DNA from: an uncultured Verrucomicrobiota bacterium
Lineage (GTDB): Bacteria; Verrucomicrobiota; Kiritimatiellia; RFP12; UBA1067
NCBI GenBank assembly: GCA_947305775.1
Contig: CAMZEN010000004.1
Location: 24,281-88,280, forward strand
Direction: 5' to 3'
DNA: 64,000 nucleotides
Of this stretch, positions 16,309 through 25,415 are shown in pieces. The translations under genes were made by a program, and so were the position numbers. How positions within the stretch are numbered: the first letter of the stretch is position 1; the number at the start of each line of letters is the position of its first letter. The notes under the pieces are model-generated. The model saw nothing but the letters and a program-made list of their open reading frames with translations. It did no database searches and had not been told where the DNA came from.

Positions 16309-17424
16309 ATGGAACTTTCTATCCTCATAAACAAGTTCAATATCAAGGGACGGCTCGTCGCGCTACAGCCATTTGGCAACGGCAACATCAACGACACGTT
16401 CCTCGCAATCTATCGCAACACATTCACGGAAACGCAGGTTATACTGCAGCGCGTGAACAGAAACGTTTTCCCCAAGCCTGAACTCATAATGGAGAACATG
16501 CATGAGGTTACGCGCCACTGCCACGAGAAGCTTGAGGCCGACGCGAAGGCCGATCGCGACGATCGTGTGTGGCAGATGCCGCGCATTGTGAAGACCAAGG
16601 AGAACGGTGCAGACTATGTTACAGACGAGAAAGGCGAGGTTTGGCGCGTGATAACGCGCATCATGAGCGCACACGCCTTCGATGTAGCGCAAGGTCCCGA
16701 GCACGCCATGGAGTGCGGCGCGGCGCTTGGCCACTTCCACTATCTTATAAGCGATATGGATCCCTCGCTCATCGGTGACCCGCTCCCCGGCTTCCACATC
16801 ACAAGTGGCTATTTGGCCGCGTACGACAAGACGCTTGAGAAGCCCGAGGCGCGCGAACTGCTGGGTTCGTCCGTAGAGGCAAAGCGTCTCGCCAAGTTCA
16901 TAGAGGAGCGTCGCGACCTCGCGCTATGCCTTGAGAGGGCTGAGGCTGCTGGCGAGCTCAAGAAGCGCATGTTCCACGGTGACCCCAAGGTGAATAACAT
17001 AATGATCGACGACGTGACCGGCAAGGGCACTGCGATGATCGACCTTGATACCGTGAGCCCCGGCCTCATCCACCTCGACTTCGGCGATGCCCTTCGCTCC
17101 ATATGCAACCCGGCTGGCGAAGAGGTCACCAATCTTGCTAAGGTCGTCTTCGACGAGGACCTCGCAACCGCCTTCTGCAAGGGCTACATGCGCGAGGCCG
17201 GCGCGTTCTTGACCGACGCCGACCGCGCCTACCTTTACGATTCGATAAGGCTTCTGCCGTTTGAACTCGGCCTCAGGTTCTTCCAGGACTACCTTAACGG
17301 CAACGTCTACTTCAAGACGCGCCAGCCGGAGCAGAACCTGAACCGCGCCCGCGTGCAGTTCCGCCTCTGCGAGTCCGTCGAGGCGCGCGAGCGCTCGATC
17401 AGAGGAGTGCTGCAGAAGCTATGA
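16309..17424 (+). CDS. NahK-like N-acetylhexosamine 1-kinase (APH-type phosphotransferase)
   Basis: 371 residues, aminoglycoside-phosphotransferase fold. The N-lobe starts with LQPFGNGNINDTF, close to the corresponding segment of bifidobacterial NahK. The catalytic loop FHGDPKVNNIMID and the metal-binding AMIDLDTVSPGLIHLDFGD are intact. The C-terminal ELGLRFFQDYLNGNVYFKT also matches NahK as I remember it. Such kinases phosphorylate GlcNAc or GalNAc at the anomeric position in mucin and milk-glycan salvage. The stop overlaps the nucleoside phosphorylase start (ATGA). Other APH-type sugar kinases cannot be excluded. Confidence 0.75.
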   Translation: MELSILINKFNIKGRLVALQPFGNGNINDTFLAIYRNTFTETQVILQRVNRNVFPKPELIMENMHEVTRHCHEKLEADAKADRDDRVWQMPRIVKTKENGADYVTDEKGEVWRVITRIMSAHAFDVAQGPEHAMECGAALGHFHYLISDMDPSLIGDPLPGFHITSGYLAAYDKTLEKPEARELLGSSVEAKRLAKFIEERRDLALCLERAEAAGELKKRMFHGDPKVNNIMIDDVTGKGTAMIDLDTVSPGLIHLDFGDALRSICNPAGEEVTNLAKVVFDEDLATAFCKGYMREAGAFLTDADRAYLYDSIRLLPFELGLRFFQDYLNGNVYFKTRQPEQNLNRARVQFRLCESVEARERSIRGVLQKL

Positions 17425-18716
17425 CCGTAAAGCTTCTTCTGGACAGGAAGCGCGAGGGCCACGCCCTTGGCTCGGCGGAGATACGCGAGCTAGTGGAAGG
17501 CTTCACGCGCGGCGACGTACCCGATTATCAGATGAGCGCGTTTGCGATGGCGGTGTGCTGTCGCGGAATGACGCAGCGCGAGACGTCCGACCTGACGAAC
17601 GCGATGATGCGGTCCGGCAGATGCCTTGACTGGAATGTGCCGACCGCCGACAAGCACTCCACCGGAGGCGTCGGCGACAAGCTTTCGCTCATCATCCAGC
17701 CGCTCGCCGCTGCTTGTGGTATTGTGGTGCCGTCGCTTACCGGACGTGGCCTCGGCCTCACCGGAGGCACGGCGGACAAGATGGAGACGATCCCCGGCTA
17801 CAGCTGTTCGCAGACGCTAGAGCGCTTCCATGAGATATCGACCTCCGTCGGCGTTTCGATGTCCGTCCAGACGGACGAGATTTGCCCGGCGGACAAGAAG
17901 CTCTATGCGCTCCGCGACGTGACAGGCACCGTCGCCTCGATTCCTCTGATAACCGCGTCGATACTTTCCAAGAAGCTTGCCGAAGGCGCGGACACTCTCG
18001 TCTTCGACGTGAAGTTCGGCAGCGGCGCGTTCATGAAATCTGTCGAGGAGGCGAAGGCCCTTGCGGACTCGCTCGTCGGCGGGTCGCGCGCCGCGGGACG
18101 CAAGGCCGCCGCGCTCGTCACGGACATGAACGAACCGATCGGCTTCGCGGTGGGCAACGCTAACGAAGTCGCCGAGGCGCTCACGATACTCTCCTGCGGT
18201 GACGAAAGGCTGCAGGACGTCGCCGACCTCTGCGTCGAATTCGCGGCCAGGATGGTCTCTCTCGAAAAGGGGATTCCGCTGGACGACGCCCGCGCGATGT
18301 GCCGCGAAAAGCTGGCGGACGGGTCCGCAAAGGCGAAGTTCGTAGCTATGGTCGAGGCGCATGGCGGCGACCTGGACCGCTTCAAGACCCGCTTTAATCG
18401 CCCCACATTCAAGTTCCGTGTGCAGACGACGACCTCCGGTTATGTCTCTTCCATAGACGCCGAGAAGGTCGCGAAGGTCGCCTTCGCGCTCGGCGCGGGA
18501 CGCGCCAAGGCCGGCGATGCGATAGATCCTCTGGCTGGTGTGACGCTCGCCGTGAAGCGCGGCGACAGGGTGCCTGTCGGCGCACCGCTCGCGACGCTCG
18601 AGACGACGCGCGAACCTGAATTGCTCGAACGTCTTGCGGCGGATATCCTGAAGGCGTTCTCAATAACTCCGGAGAGACCCGAGCCCAGACGTTGGATAGC
18701 CGCGGAGATTGACTGA
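17421..18716 (+). CDS. pyrimidine-nucleoside / thymidine phosphorylase
   Basis: 431 residues. Motifs in order: helical N-terminal domain with DYQMSAFAMAVCCRGM, DKHSTGGVGDKLSL (phosphate-binding, signature of the family), GRGLGLTGGTADKMETIPG, DVKFGSGAFM, and the C-terminal beta domain with VGAPLATLETTREP. It reversibly cleaves thymidine or uridine to the base and (deoxy)ribose 1-phosphate. It overlaps the sugar kinase and the next gene by four and one bases, so it is part of a five-gene transcript. Whether deoA or pdp is the better name cannot be decided. Confidence 0.92.
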   Translation: MTVKLLLDRKREGHALGSAEIRELVEGFTRGDVPDYQMSAFAMAVCCRGMTQRETSDLTNAMMRSGRCLDWNVPTADKHSTGGVGDKLSLIIQPLAAACGIVVPSLTGRGLGLTGGTADKMETIPGYSCSQTLERFHEISTSVGVSMSVQTDEICPADKKLYALRDVTGTVASIPLITASILSKKLAEGADTLVFDVKFGSGAFMKSVEEAKALADSLVGGSRAAGRKAAALVTDMNEPIGFAVGNANEVAEALTILSCGDERLQDVADLCVEFAARMVSLEKGIPLDDARAMCREKLADGSAKAKFVAMVEAHGGDLDRFKTRFNRPTFKFRVQTTTSGYVSSIDAEKVAKVAFALGAGRAKAGDAIDPLAGVTLAVKRGDRVPVGAPLATLETTREPELLERLAADILKAFSITPERPEPRRWIAAEID

Positions 18717-19396
18717 TGGTCAACTACACTGAGATGCGGAAGAAGTTCCGTCCAAAGGATGCTTCCAAGGCGGAGGCGCGCGCCAAGACGCAGGCCGCCG
18801 TCAAGAATATCGCCCGCGAGTACGAAAAGAAGCGCGCGGCACTCGGGCTGGACAAGCCGCCGCTGAAGCGTGGCCCCCTCTACTACGCGATAATCATCTG
18901 CGTGATGATCTTCATAGCGGCGCTCTTCATCGGTGTCCAGACAGGTGCGGTGCCGATGGGCAAGAAGCGCATATCCAAGGCCGACATACAGGTGCGCAAA
19001 TCGATGGATGCGCTTGCGCAGGCGTGCGGACGCTACAAATTCCACGTGGGTCGCTACCCGACGACGGCGGAGGGCCTTGAGGAGCTCGCCGCGCTGAGGC
19101 CTCAGCTGAAAGGATGGTTCGGCCCGTACATAAAAAAGGTAGTGCCCGATCCGTGGGGACATGCCTATGTGTATGAAGAGCGCGAGGGAGGGGGCCACCC
19201 GGTGTTGTACTCCAAGGGACCCGACGGACGCGCCGGAACGACCGATGACGTGCTGCCCGACCAGGATTTGTTCGACAAGCCTTTCCGCGACACGACATGG
19301 ACCAACCATTGGGTACCATATCAGTACCGCGGCATTCTCGTTGCCCCCGACGAGAAGACTAAAAAGGCATGGGCCGAGGAAATCAAGAAGTACTGA
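18716..19396 (+). CDS. membrane-anchored GspG-like domain protein without a pilin signal
   Basis: 226 residues. Residues 1-57 are highly charged (Lys, Arg, Ala, Glu) and probably cytoplasmic and helical. Residues 59-79 form one transmembrane segment (LYYAIIICVMIFIAALFIGV). The rest is the soluble domain of the major pseudopilin GspG: a helix MDALAQACGRYKFHVGRYPTTAEGLEEL, DPWGHAYVYEE, and the calcium-loop-like SKGPDGRAGTTDDVL. The hallmark FTLxE prepilin site is missing, so it cannot be processed into a pilus. It lies between nucleoside phosphorylase and rsmI, away from the pseudopilin operon. The role is unknown. Confidence 0.75.
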   Translation: MVNYTEMRKKFRPKDASKAEARAKTQAAVKNIAREYEKKRAALGLDKPPLKRGPLYYAIIICVMIFIAALFIGVQTGAVPMGKKRISKADIQVRKSMDALAQACGRYKFHVGRYPTTAEGLEELAALRPQLKGWFGPYIKKVVPDPWGHAYVYEEREGGGHPVLYSKGPDGRAGTTDDVLPDQDLFDKPFRDTTWTNHWVPYQYRGILVAPDEKTKKAWAEEIKKY

Positions 19397-19398
19397 CC

Positions 19399-20082
19399 AT
19401 GCTCCACGTAGTGGCAACGCCCATAGGCAATCTGGCCGACCTTTCTCCGCGTGCGCTTGACGCCTTTAAAAACGCCTCGCTCATAGCATGCGAGGACACG
19501 CGCCGCACATGGCAGCTTCTTACGCATTTTGGCGTGCCGCGCCCAGAGATGGTTTCATACCGGCAGGGCAACGAGGAGCGGACGACGGAGTTCGTGATTG
19601 CGGCGGTTAGGGCCGGACGCGAAACCGTGCTCTGCTCCGACGGCGGATATCCAGGCATTTCCGATCCGGGATACAGGTTGATACGTACTTGCGCCAAGGA
19701 GGGCGTGCCATACGAGGTGATACCTGGCGCGAGCGCCGTAAACGTAGCTCTTCTCATGAGCGGGCTTTCTACGAGTTCGTTCACGTTCAGGGGGTTTCCT
19801 CCGCGTGGGCCAGGTGCTCTCAGGAACTGGTTCGCCGAAGACGCCGACAAGGAGCATACCCTTATCTGCTACGAATCGCCGTTTCGCATCGCGGCGACTC
19901 TCGAAGCCGCGCTTGATTCGCTTGGCGACCGCGAGGCCGCAGTGTGCATCGAACTGACGAAGATGCATGAGCGCGTGAGTCGCGGATACCTTTCGGACCT
20001 CGTCAACGAGTTCAAGGATGCGAAGGTAAAGGGCGAAGTCGCGCTCGTGATTGCGGGGAACAACCCCAAGTTCAGACGATGA
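19399..20082 (+). CDS. rsmI: 16S rRNA (cytidine-1402-2'-O)-methyltransferase
   Basis: 227 residues, tetrapyrrole-methylase fold. The N-terminal LHVVATPIGNLADLSPRALDA, SLIACEDTRRT, LCSDGGYPGISDPGYRLI and the ICYESPFRIAATL segment identify RsmI, which modifies C1402 in the ribosomal P site. It is about 50 residues shorter than E. coli RsmI: it stops after the AdoMet-binding domain and lacks the usual C-terminal extension. Start at 19399 is three bases after the preceding stop. The frame could begin upstream inside the previous gene, which is rejected. Confidence 0.9.
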   Translation: MLHVVATPIGNLADLSPRALDAFKNASLIACEDTRRTWQLLTHFGVPRPEMVSYRQGNEERTTEFVIAAVRAGRETVLCSDGGYPGISDPGYRLIRTCAKEGVPYEVIPGASAVNVALLMSGLSTSSFTFRGFPPRGPGALRNWFAEDADKEHTLICYESPFRIAATLEAALDSLGDREAAVCIELTKMHERVSRGYLSDLVNEFKDAKVKGEVALVIAGNNPKFRR

Positions 20083-20960
20083 GCCTCTGCGAGCTATGCC
20101 CCCGGCGCTGCCGCGCCGATCGTTTTCGGGAAGGCGGCGCAACCGGTTTCTGTGGAGCCGGGAACTCTGCCCGTGTATTCAGGTGGGGACCGCATTTCGG
20201 CGAGGAGCCCCCCATAACGGGCGAGCGCGGCAGCGGCTGCATATTCTTTTCGCGGTGTACGATGAAGTGCCTGTACTGCCAGAACTCGCCGTGGAGCTGG
20301 AGAGGGGAGGGCGTGGATAAGTCCGTCGCCGAACTCGCTTCCATAATGCGCGACCTCGCGCAGAAGGATCGCGTCGAGAACTGGAACCTCGTTTCGCCGA
20401 CTCCATACCTGCCGTTCATATGTGAGGCGGCGGCGATGCTCAGAAGGGAAGGGGTGGCGCTGCCGTTCGTCTGGAACTCCTCCGGCTTCGAGCGCGTCGA
20501 GACATTGGAGGAATATTCGGAGCTTTGCGACTGGGCGCTTTTCGACCTTAGGTATTCCAGAAACGAGACCGCTCTCGCCGCCAGTGCGACCGACGGCTAT
20601 GTGGAGGCCGCCCGCTCGGCGGTGAAATGGGCGTGGGAGCGTAACCCGAAGGGCCTTATAGTCCGCGTTCTCGTCCTGCCGGGACATTCCGACGAGGCCA
20701 TCGAAAACCTTGCCTGGATCGCGACGGAGCTTTCGAGCGAGGTGCCTGTTTCGGTTATGAGCCAGTTCACTCCCGCCTACAAGGCGAAAGAGACCCCGCC
20801 ATTCGATCGTGGCGTAACTGTCGAGGAGTACGACGAGGTTGCCGAGGCTGCGGCGGACTTCGGTTTCGCGAACGGCTGGACGCAAGACCTCTCCGCATCC
20901 GACCCCGCTCTTGCGCTTCTCGGCGAGAACATGTCTTCCGGCCACGGACCCGTGGCGTAG
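20079..20960 (+). CDS. radical SAM protein, pyruvate-formate-lyase-activating-enzyme-like
   Basis: 293 residues. It begins with a cysteine pair CELCPRRC and then GFCGAG, and the radical SAM cluster motif is CTMKCLYCQN (C-x3-C-x2-C). The arrangement with an N-terminal cysteine-rich stretch and GSGCIFFSRC corresponds to COG1313, a family named after PflA but mostly uncharacterised. Later segments (LFDLRYSRNE, RVLVLPGH, VSVMSQFTP) also fit. The start overlaps rsmI (ATGA). It is the last gene of the transcript; the substrate is unknown. Confidence 0.85.
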   Translation: MSLCELCPRRCRADRFREGGATGFCGAGNSARVFRWGPHFGEEPPITGERGSGCIFFSRCTMKCLYCQNSPWSWRGEGVDKSVAELASIMRDLAQKDRVENWNLVSPTPYLPFICEAAAMLRREGVALPFVWNSSGFERVETLEEYSELCDWALFDLRYSRNETALAASATDGYVEAARSAVKWAWERNPKGLIVRVLVLPGHSDEAIENLAWIATELSSEVPVSVMSQFTPAYKAKETPPFDRGVTVEEYDEVAEAAADFGFANGWTQDLSASDPALALLGENMSSGHGPVA

Positions 20961-20972
20961 AACGGCGAATTA

Positions 20973-20981
20973 TGGTATAAT
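20973..20981 (+). promoter_or_regulatory. extended -10 promoter for the GH109-type gene
   Basis: TGGTATAAT, with no recognisable -35. The leader of about 55 bases contains AAGAAAGGAAAAG before the ATG at 21043. Confidence 0.6.
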
Positions 20982-21042
20982 TCACAACCACAAGGAATAA
21001 TTTTCTAAAGATTCAACAAGATCAACAAGAAAGGAAAAGTCT

Positions 21043-22551
21043 ATGCAGACAAATCGCAGGGAGTTTTTGAAAGGTACCGCTTGGATGGGCGCTGCGGCGC
21101 TTGCGGCGGGGTGCGCCTCGAACGGCATGAAGCTGTCGTTGGGCGGGTCCATGCAGGGTTATGGAGCCCCTGCTCTCAAGAAGGTTCGCGTAGGCTTTGT
21201 CGGTCTCGGCATGCGTGGCCCTGGCGCCGTCCACCGTATTGCGGCGATCCCCGGCGCGGAAGTGGCCGCCCTCTGCGACATCTTCCCTGAGCGCGTCGCC
21301 GCGCAGCAGCAGTGGCTTGCGAACAACGGAAAGCCCCCGGCTCTCGAATTCACCGGACCCGAAGGCTACAAGGCGATGTGCGAGTCGGACGCGATCGACG
21401 TCGTCTACAACGCCACCAGCTGGGATATGCACGTGCCGATCGCCCTCTACGCCATGGAGCACGGCAAGCACGCCATGGTCGAGGTTCCCAGCGCGTTCAC
21501 GCTTGAGGAGTGCTGGGCGCTCGTCGAGACGAGCGAGCGCACGAAGATGCACTGCATGCAGCTCGAGAACTGCTGCTACGGCGAGGCCGAGATGCTCGCG
21601 CTGAGACTCGTGCGCGAAGGCAAGTTCGGCGAGATCGTCCACGGCGAAGGCGCCTACATTCACGATCTGCGCGATCTCTGCTACGCCGACTGGGCGGCCG
21701 ATTTCTCGAAGTACGGCTATGCCGACTATTGGCGCTTGAGGCACAATGTCGCCCACAAGGGCAACCAGTACGACACGCACGGCCTCGGCCCGGTGTGCGA
21801 ATACATGAACATCAACCGCGGCGACCGCTTCGACTACCTGGTCTCGCTCGAGTCCGACCAGTTCAACTTCGAGGCCTACGCCAAGGCGAAGTACCCCGAC
21901 AGCCAGTGGAAGCCCAATCTCAAGATCGCGATGGGCGATATGAACACGATGCTCATAAAGACGGTCAACGGCAAGAGCATCATGATTCAGCACGACGTGA
22001 GCTCGCCGCGTCCCTACAGCCGCATCAACCGAGTCACCGGCACGATGGGCGCGTTCGAGGGTATCGGCTTCATCGGCGCGGGCGGCGACCCTGCCGCCAA
22101 GGTCAATGCGCTTCTCATGGACGGCTGCGTCGGCAAGTTCGGCTGGACCGAGAACCCCGGCGATCCCGTGCACGGCTACTTCAGCGAGGAAGTCATGCAG
22201 CAGATGCGCGTGCAGTATCGCCATCCCCTGTGGCGCCCCGAGATCAGCGACGTCGCCAAGGCCATCGGCGGACACGGCGGAATGGACTTCATCATGGACC
22301 TCCGCTGGGTCTACTGCCTTCAGAACGGTCTGCCGCTCGACACCGACGTCTACGACCTCGCGTCGTGGTGCTGCCTTGCCGAGCTCAGCGAGAAGTCCGT
22401 CAAGAACCGCTCCTGCTCGGTGGACGTCCCGGACTTCACGAACGGCGGATGGAAGACCGCGAAGCCGCTTGGCATCGTCGACATCGACCTCGTCAAGATG
22501 GGATTCAATCCCGGCAAGGTCGAGGCCGACACGTCCGCGCTCAACGTCTGA
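21043..22551 (+). CDS. Tat-exported Gfo/Idh/MocA oxidoreductase, GH109-like
   Basis: 502 residues. The N-terminus NRREFLKGTAWMGAAALAAGC is a twin-arginine signal (RRxFLK) ending with a lipobox-like Cys, so export in folded form with cofactor is likely. The Rossmann domain VRVGFVGLGMRGPGAVHR binds NAD, and AMVEVPSAFTLEECW plus the long C-terminal half match the GH109 alpha-N-acetylgalactosaminidase type, which cleaves glycosides by transient oxidation. A GalNAc-removing role would fit mucin use and the NahK-like kinase upstream, but the Gfo/Idh/MocA family is broad. The argS start follows ten bases after the stop. Confidence 0.8.
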   Translation: MQTNRREFLKGTAWMGAAALAAGCASNGMKLSLGGSMQGYGAPALKKVRVGFVGLGMRGPGAVHRIAAIPGAEVAALCDIFPERVAAQQQWLANNGKPPALEFTGPEGYKAMCESDAIDVVYNATSWDMHVPIALYAMEHGKHAMVEVPSAFTLEECWALVETSERTKMHCMQLENCCYGEAEMLALRLVREGKFGEIVHGEGAYIHDLRDLCYADWAADFSKYGYADYWRLRHNVAHKGNQYDTHGLGPVCEYMNINRGDRFDYLVSLESDQFNFEAYAKAKYPDSQWKPNLKIAMGDMNTMLIKTVNGKSIMIQHDVSSPRPYSRINRVTGTMGAFEGIGFIGAGGDPAAKVNALLMDGCVGKFGWTENPGDPVHGYFSEEVMQQMRVQYRHPLWRPEISDVAKAIGGHGGMDFIMDLRWVYCLQNGLPLDTDVYDLASWCCLAELSEKSVKNRSCSVDVPDFTNGGWKTAKPLGIVDIDLVKMGFNPGKVEADTSALNV

Positions 22552-22561
22552 TTGATTCGAG

Positions 22562-24223
22562 ATGGACTTGACAGAGATCGTCAGGGGGGCGTTTGAGAAG
22601 GCCTTCCAAGGGGAGGACTTCTCAAACGTCAAGGTGGTTCCTGCAACTGATCCGAAGTTTGGCGACTACCAGTGCAATGATGCGCTCAAGGTCGCCAAGA
22701 AGGTCGGTCTGAAGCCGCGCGACGCCGCCCTTAAGGTGGCGGAGAACATAGGCTCTGCGATCAAGGTCGAGGTCGCAGGCCCGGGATTCCTCAACCTGAC
22801 GGTTTCGCCGGAATGGCTCGCCGCCGAGCTCGCCGCGCTTGCGGCGGCGCCTGGCTGCGGCATTCCGCAGAACGGCGCGGGTCGGCGCGTCGTCATCGAC
22901 TACTCGTCGCCGAACGCGGCAAAACAGATGCATATCGGGCATATACGCTCGACCGTCATCGGTTGCGCCATCGACCGCATATTCCGCGCCCTCGGCTACG
23001 AGGTGATTGCCGACAACCACCTCGGCGACTGGGGAACGCAGTTCGGCATACTCATCAAGGGCTATCGCGAGTGCCTAACGCAGGAGGAACGCGACAACCT
23101 TACCGTCGCCAACCTCGAAAAATGCTACGTCCTCTCCGCTGCGAAAGCCAAGGAGGAGGATGGCGTCTGGAAGGACGCCTGCCGCGCAGAGCTTGTGAAG
23201 CTGCAGCAGGGCGACCCTGAGAACCTGGCGCTTTGGAAGAAGTTCATCGAGATATCAATCGGCGAGTTCGAACGCATGTACGCCAAGCTTGGCGTGAAGT
23301 TCGACACGTACCGCGGCGAATCCTACTACAACCCGATGATGCCGGGCGTGGTCGCGAAGCTTCTTGACATGGGTCTGGCAAAGGAATCGGAAGGCGCGCT
23401 TATAGTCGATCTTTCTGAAGAGAAGCTCGGCGTTGCAATCGTCCGCAAGTCGGACGGCGGCTACAACTACACCACAAGCGACCTTGCCTGCGTGGAGAGC
23501 CGCGTCAAGGATTACGACCCCGAGCGCATCATCTACGTCACGGACGACCGCCAGCAGCTCCACTTCAAGCAGTTTTTTTCGATCGCCGCGAAGATGGGCT
23601 ACACCGGCGTGAAGCTCGTGCATGTCCCGTTCGGGTTGATGAGCTTCCAGGGCAAGGCGATCTCGACCCGCGAAGGCAACCTCATCCGCCTCGAAGAGCT
23701 TCTTGCCGAGGCGAAGAGAAGGGCGCTTGCGATAGTGGCGGAGCGCGGCGGCGACGAGGCGCTCGCTGAAGCCATCGGCTACGGCGCCGTGAAGTACGCA
23801 GACCTTTCGCACGATCCCGCTACTGCAATCGACTTCAACTGGGATAAGGCCCTCGCTCTCGAAGGCAACAGCGGACCCTATCTGCAGTACGCCTATGCTC
23901 GCGTCTGCTCGCTTCTGGAAAAGGCGGGCTCGTCGGGCGACGGCACCTTTGCGGTGGCGACGCCGTCCGAAAAGAGGCTCGCCCTGCAGCTCCTGGAGTT
24001 CCCGGGCGCGGTCGTCCGCGCAGCCGAGGCGTACAAGCCGAGCGTGCTCGCCGACTACCTCTTCCAGACGGCGCAGCTCTACTCCAGCTTCTACCAGAGT
24101 TCTCCGATCCTCAAGAGCGAGGAGTCCGTCCGCAACGCCAGGCTCTCGCTTTGCGCACTGTTCGGAGAGGTGCTTAAGACCGGCCTTGGACTTCTTGGCA
24201 TAGAGACGCCCCGCCACATATAG
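22562..24223 (+). CDS. argS: arginyl-tRNA synthetase
   Basis: 553 residues, a class I synthetase. An N-terminal ArgRS-specific domain (residues 1-90) ends with GPGFLNLTVS. The HIGH signature appears as MHIGHIRST and is preceded by IDYSSPNAAK. GDWGTQFGIL, DRQQLHFKQFF and GKAISTREGN (KMSK-like region, here with S-T-R) follow, as is normal for ArgRS. The C-terminal anticodon-binding domain starts near residue 430. The gene is likely transcribed with the GH109-like gene and the following glycosyltransferase. Confidence 0.95.
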   Translation: MDLTEIVRGAFEKAFQGEDFSNVKVVPATDPKFGDYQCNDALKVAKKVGLKPRDAALKVAENIGSAIKVEVAGPGFLNLTVSPEWLAAELAALAAAPGCGIPQNGAGRRVVIDYSSPNAAKQMHIGHIRSTVIGCAIDRIFRALGYEVIADNHLGDWGTQFGILIKGYRECLTQEERDNLTVANLEKCYVLSAAKAKEEDGVWKDACRAELVKLQQGDPENLALWKKFIEISIGEFERMYAKLGVKFDTYRGESYYNPMMPGVVAKLLDMGLAKESEGALIVDLSEEKLGVAIVRKSDGGYNYTTSDLACVESRVKDYDPERIIYVTDDRQQLHFKQFFSIAAKMGYTGVKLVHVPFGLMSFQGKAISTREGNLIRLEELLAEAKRRALAIVAERGGDEALAEAIGYGAVKYADLSHDPATAIDFNWDKALALEGNSGPYLQYAYARVCSLLEKAGSSGDGTFAVATPSEKRLALQLLEFPGAVVRAAEAYKPSVLADYLFQTAQLYSSFYQSSPILKSEESVRNARLSLCALFGEVLKTGLGLLGIETPRHI

Positions 24224-24235
24224 GTGCCGCAGTAA

Positions 24236-25378
24236 ATGCGCGTCTGGATAGAGAACCCTTTCGACAATCTGCCGGTTGAGGGCTTCCGTCCTCAGCGCTA
24301 CTGGCTTATGGCGAATGCGTTCGCCCGCGCCGGACACGACGTAGTCCTGTGGACTGCCGACTTCAACCACACCACCAAGGCCCGCCGCGCAATCAAAGAC
24401 GGCGTCCGTGCGCCGTTTGCCCTGGAGTTTGTGCACGAGCCGCCGTATAGCGGCAATGTGTCCTTGAGGCGCATGTATTCGCACTGGCGCTATGCCCGCG
24501 AATGGGAAAGGATCGCGACGGCATACGCAAATAAGAACGGTGCGCCGGATGTGATAGTGGCGTCCACGCCGCCGCTCTCCGCATGCGCGGCGGCCCGTCG
24601 CATGGCGCGGCGGTTCGGCGCGAAGCTTGTGGTGGATGTGATGGACGCCTGGCCTGAGACTTTCGAGCGCGTTGCGCCCAGATGGGCGCTTTCCCCGCTT
24701 CGCGCCATCGCCAGGGCGAACTATCTTGGTGCCAACCTTGTGACGGTTGTCGCAGACCGCTACATAGACCTTGTAAGGGAATACGGGTATGCCGGCGAAG
24801 CGTTGCGCTTCTATCATGGCATCGACCTTGGCGGCCGCCCCGATCGCCGGCATTCCGGCAATGGACTGGCCCTTGCATATGTAGGCAACCTTGGTCGAAC
24901 ATACGATCTTTCGACGGTGGTTCGCGCTGTTGCGGAACTGCCGGACGCCACGCTCGACATTGCGGGACGCGGCGACGGCGAGGAGCCTCTTCGCCGTCTT
25001 GTTGCGGACCTCGGGCTTGAATCAAGGGTGCGCTTCAGGGGCTATCTTGGCGAGAGGGAAATGCTTGAACTGCTGTCGAAATGCACCGTTGGCGTCGTGC
25101 CTATGGCCTCGGACAGCTGTGTCGGCGTTCCGTACAAGTTGTGCGACTACGCCAAGTCGGGTCTTGCCATAGTGAGCTCGCTTGGCGGAGAAAGCGCAGC
25201 ACTGCTCGCCAGATACCGCGCAGGTGCATCGTATGATCCATCCGACGTTCCCAGCCTAGTGCGTGCGCTCGGCTCGCTGGACGCCTCTGCATGCGGGGCG
25301 AACGCAAGGCGGATGGCCGAGGAGGAGCTTGATTCCTCGGCGATATACGACGCCTATGTTGTGGCGGTGTGCATATGA
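24236..25378 (+). CDS. glycosyltransferase family 4
   Basis: 380 residues. GT-B fold: the N-terminal domain begins VWIENPFDNLPVEG and contains DVIVASTPPLSACAAAR and VVDVMDAWPE; the C-terminal domain has LAYVGNLGRTYDLSTVVRAV, LDIAGRGDGEEPLRRL and VPYKLCDYAKSGLAIVSS, the last with the Glu-type donor site partly changed. It is probably cytoplasmic and adds a sugar to a lipid-linked or surface glycan. It ends just before a new promoter. Confidence 0.85.
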   Translation: MRVWIENPFDNLPVEGFRPQRYWLMANAFARAGHDVVLWTADFNHTTKARRAIKDGVRAPFALEFVHEPPYSGNVSLRRMYSHWRYAREWERIATAYANKNGAPDVIVASTPPLSACAAARRMARRFGAKLVVDVMDAWPETFERVAPRWALSPLRAIARANYLGANLVTVVADRYIDLVREYGYAGEALRFYHGIDLGGRPDRRHSGNGLALAYVGNLGRTYDLSTVVRAVAELPDATLDIAGRGDGEEPLRRLVADLGLESRVRFRGYLGEREMLELLSKCTVGVVPMASDSCVGVPYKLCDYAKSGLAIVSSLGGESAALLARYRAGASYDPSDVPSLVRALGSLDASACGANARRMAEEELDSSAIYDAYVVAVCI

Positions 25379-25382
25379 TTTA

Positions 25383-25391
25383 TGGTATAAT
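25383..25391 (+). promoter_or_regulatory. extended -10 promoter for pheS
   Basis: TGGTATAAT three bases after the preceding stop region; the -35 region would fall inside the end of the glycosyltransferase gene and is not recognisable. Confidence 0.6.
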
Positions 25392-25415
25392 TTCACATCA
25401 AAAGGTTTTAAGGCT

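Noticed and set aside
20936..20956. Hairpin near the end of the radical SAM gene as a terminator
   Set aside because: A CCACGG/CCGTGG stem is visible, but it lies inside the coding sequence and has no T-run.
21022..22632. 536-codon open frame on the minus strand
   Set aside because: Antisense of the GH109-like gene, explained by codon bias. The composition (rich in Val, Ala, Arg, His) is typical of antisense translation.
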